From Ianthella basta (taxonomy: Eukaryota > Porifera > Demospongiae > Verongiida > Ianthellidae), in contig OZ025884.1 of assembly GCA_964019415.1 (NCBI GenBank), positions 4,843,193 to 4,907,192 of the forward strand: DNA of 64,000 nucleotides. Reading direction: 5' to 3'. This document shows, piece after piece, positions 62,501 through 64,000 of the stretch. Both the position numbers and the translations under genes were made by a program. A model generated the notes under the pieces. It was not told where the DNA came from. It made no database searches and worked only from the letters and a program-made list of their open reading frames with translations. Each line of letters begins with the position of its first letter. The first letter of the stretch is position 1.

Positions 62501-63215
62501 GCACATGCTCCCCGCCTAGAGAAGACATATATATAGCAACTCCAGTTGAAGCAAGTACAATTTAATTTTTGCTGGAAAATGTTTGTGCATGTGCAAACAG
62601 TGATTCTGTTCGGCTGTCCTTTCCATCTCCACACTAATTAATGCAGATGGCCTCGGGACGAGGCTAATATGGTATAGATAGCATCTCTGGGGTGTGGTGA
62701 TTACAGTCAAGTTAGTTGCCTTGGACAGTGTGACTTGGTGATCTGCACCAAATGCACTTCCTCAACTGCATAGTAAGTAAAATCTCCACTCTTCAGGAGA
62801 TGTCAGCTTCAGTCCTCTCATAGGCATTGATTCAATGATCTCCCAGTCTGTCCATTATAGGTATCATGGGGCACAGCACAAGGGATACTGCAGGCAGCCT
62901 CTTTCTCCGGGACTGAGTACTTGGGATGGATCTCTATTTAGCTAACTTGTGCTGAGTGCCCCTCACATGTACCTATACAATGGGCATACTGGGAATGGAC
63001 TAGTGCCTGTGTGAGCACCAATGTGCCCTTAAGCGCAGCATATAATGGAGATGTCGCTTCCTCTGCTATTCTGGGACATGTATTTAGTCTGGATGACCAA
63101 GCCTACCTGACCAAAGCAATAGTAAATGATTTCATCCCTGCATCCAGTAATACTACTGCTATAGTCCTAGTGCATCCAGCAGCCTTACAAGTGTGGGTGT
63201 CTTGAACAGTCATGT
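59521..63215 (+). other. X-family unit B, main part
   Basis: Collinear with 20970-21420 and 22830-25330. Exon-like pieces: 59580-59621 (DASGDRPEATPSK, donor GTGAGT), 59876-59935 (DLTGKGDKGKARAIQKLDFG, GTGAGT), about 60655-60780 (ACQRELKEGNAYGVMYADTN), 61535-61591 (DEQPADGSAVQLHTQAAEK, GC-type donor GCGAGT), from 62059 (VKKTGESSNELKLFHSCRQD, LMQFLVKLCADN), and 62955-63205 (CPSHVPIQWAYWEWTSACVS, HVFSLDDQAYLTKAIVNDFI, ending in TGA). Small exons are multiples of 3 and keep frames better than in block A. A repeat fragment with GAGAGGTGGCTGC lies at about 62265-62450. The family is unrecognised; this is the best-preserved unit. Confidence 0.5.
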
Positions 63216-64000
63216 GACGTACATTCATATGATGAACGTATACAGGAACTACAAGGGAACAAATTATGCCACGCATAATTAACAATGTAACAGGAAATGG
63301 ACCAACAATGACTGTGATTCACAGGCGACTGGCCCGTTTCTCTGTTCAAGCTAGGGAACCCGATTCATGGGACTAGCAATTGATGGCTGTTTTACACTAC
63401 ATTTCTTGTGAAAGTTTGTCCCATATCGCATCCACTCTCTGATATTACCATGCTTGTTGCTGAAGGTAACTAATGACTTTGAAAAGTAGTTCACAGTACA
63501 GTCAAAACATTAACTAGTGTAATATTTTTTTAAATTAAAGGAGACTTAGGAATGGCCAGCATAAAAGCATAGAAACAAGCTATAGCCACTTAACACCATG
63601 ATACCACTTTCTGTGGAGTTCACTTGGCATTCATAATTCCCTTGTACATGGACCTAACTAGTTAATCATACACTTTGTGTCTATGTACAAGGAAATCGCA
63701 GGCTCAGTTGTATAGATAGCTGAACCAAATATTCTCTGTTATATTCAAGTATATATCCATTGTCAGATACTCAGCACTTGTCTTCCACCTCATGCATGCA
63801 TATGCAGGCAGCACAGCACAATATGTATGTAGTATGCAGTATTAGTCATATGTATGCATGATTTGCAGATGTGATGATGGGCACATTTATGTAGGATTAT
63901 CTGCGGCAGCCCCTATATTGTATTTATTTTGACATTTTGTTATATGGCTTTGTGTCATGCTTCCGGTGATATGTCCATAGGTACTGTATGTCGGTTTATA
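63216..64000. other. Right edge of window, X-family flank
   Basis: No gene recognised. 63720-63895 matches 18120-18290 (CATTGTCAGATACTCAGCAC, GTATGCATGATTTGCAGATG), so the duplicated block continues to or beyond the window edge. Confidence 0.5.

Overview
This is nuclear DNA of a multicellular animal. The genes are split into short exons by GT-AG introns, and the recognisable proteins are animal-type: EFL1, UBE2R/CDC34, MRPL24 and a USP9X relative. Very short spacers (113 bp between UBE2R and EFL1), abundant TG/CA arrays, fold-back elements and lineage-specific duplicated genes suggest a non-bilaterian invertebrate. A sponge is my best guess, but the sequence alone does not prove it.

Layout. 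(1) 1-8051: the 3' two thirds of a first EFL1 copy (exons 5-11), starting inside a 25-bp minisatellite that fills intron 4; it carries one nonsense codon. (2) 8809-13926: a 13-exon gene encoding only the non-catalytic N-terminal region of a USP9X/fat-facets-like deubiquitylase. (3) 14-25.3 kb: mostly decayed sequence, with tRNA-like SINE and fold-back elements, a 5'-truncated non-LTR retrotransposon, and repeated segments of an unrecognised multi-exon family (called X here). (4) 25981-27009: an unrecognised gene with a GIY-YIG-like core; a broken piece of a relative lies at about 18.4 kb. (5) 27389-32136: MRPL24 (minus) and UBE2R/CDC34 (plus), head to head, both lacking recognisable 5' exons. 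(6) 32250-48278: the complete, intact EFL1 gene (11 exons, 1130 aa). An antisense reverse-transcriptase element lies in intron 3 and a 4.8-kb minisatellite in intron 4. (7) 48768-53980: a third, broken EFL1 copy (exons 7-11). (8) 55833-56990: a short second USP9X-like gene. (9) 58.3 kb to the end: another X unit.

Two blocks therefore share the order EFL1 - USP9X-like - X (1-25.3 kb and 48.8-64 kb) and flank a block with the only intact EFL1. EFL1 copies are near-identical even in introns, while the USP9X-like copies have diverged strongly, so either the EFL1 copies were homogenised or the duplications differ in age.

Functions that can be stated: EFL1 is the cytoplasmic GTPase that works with SBDS to release eIF6 from new 60S subunits; UBE2R/CDC34 is the E2 for SCF ubiquitin ligases; MRPL24 belongs to the large subunit of the mitochondrial ribosome. 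The USP9X-like genes lack any protease domain, so they could act only as binding modules, if they are functional.
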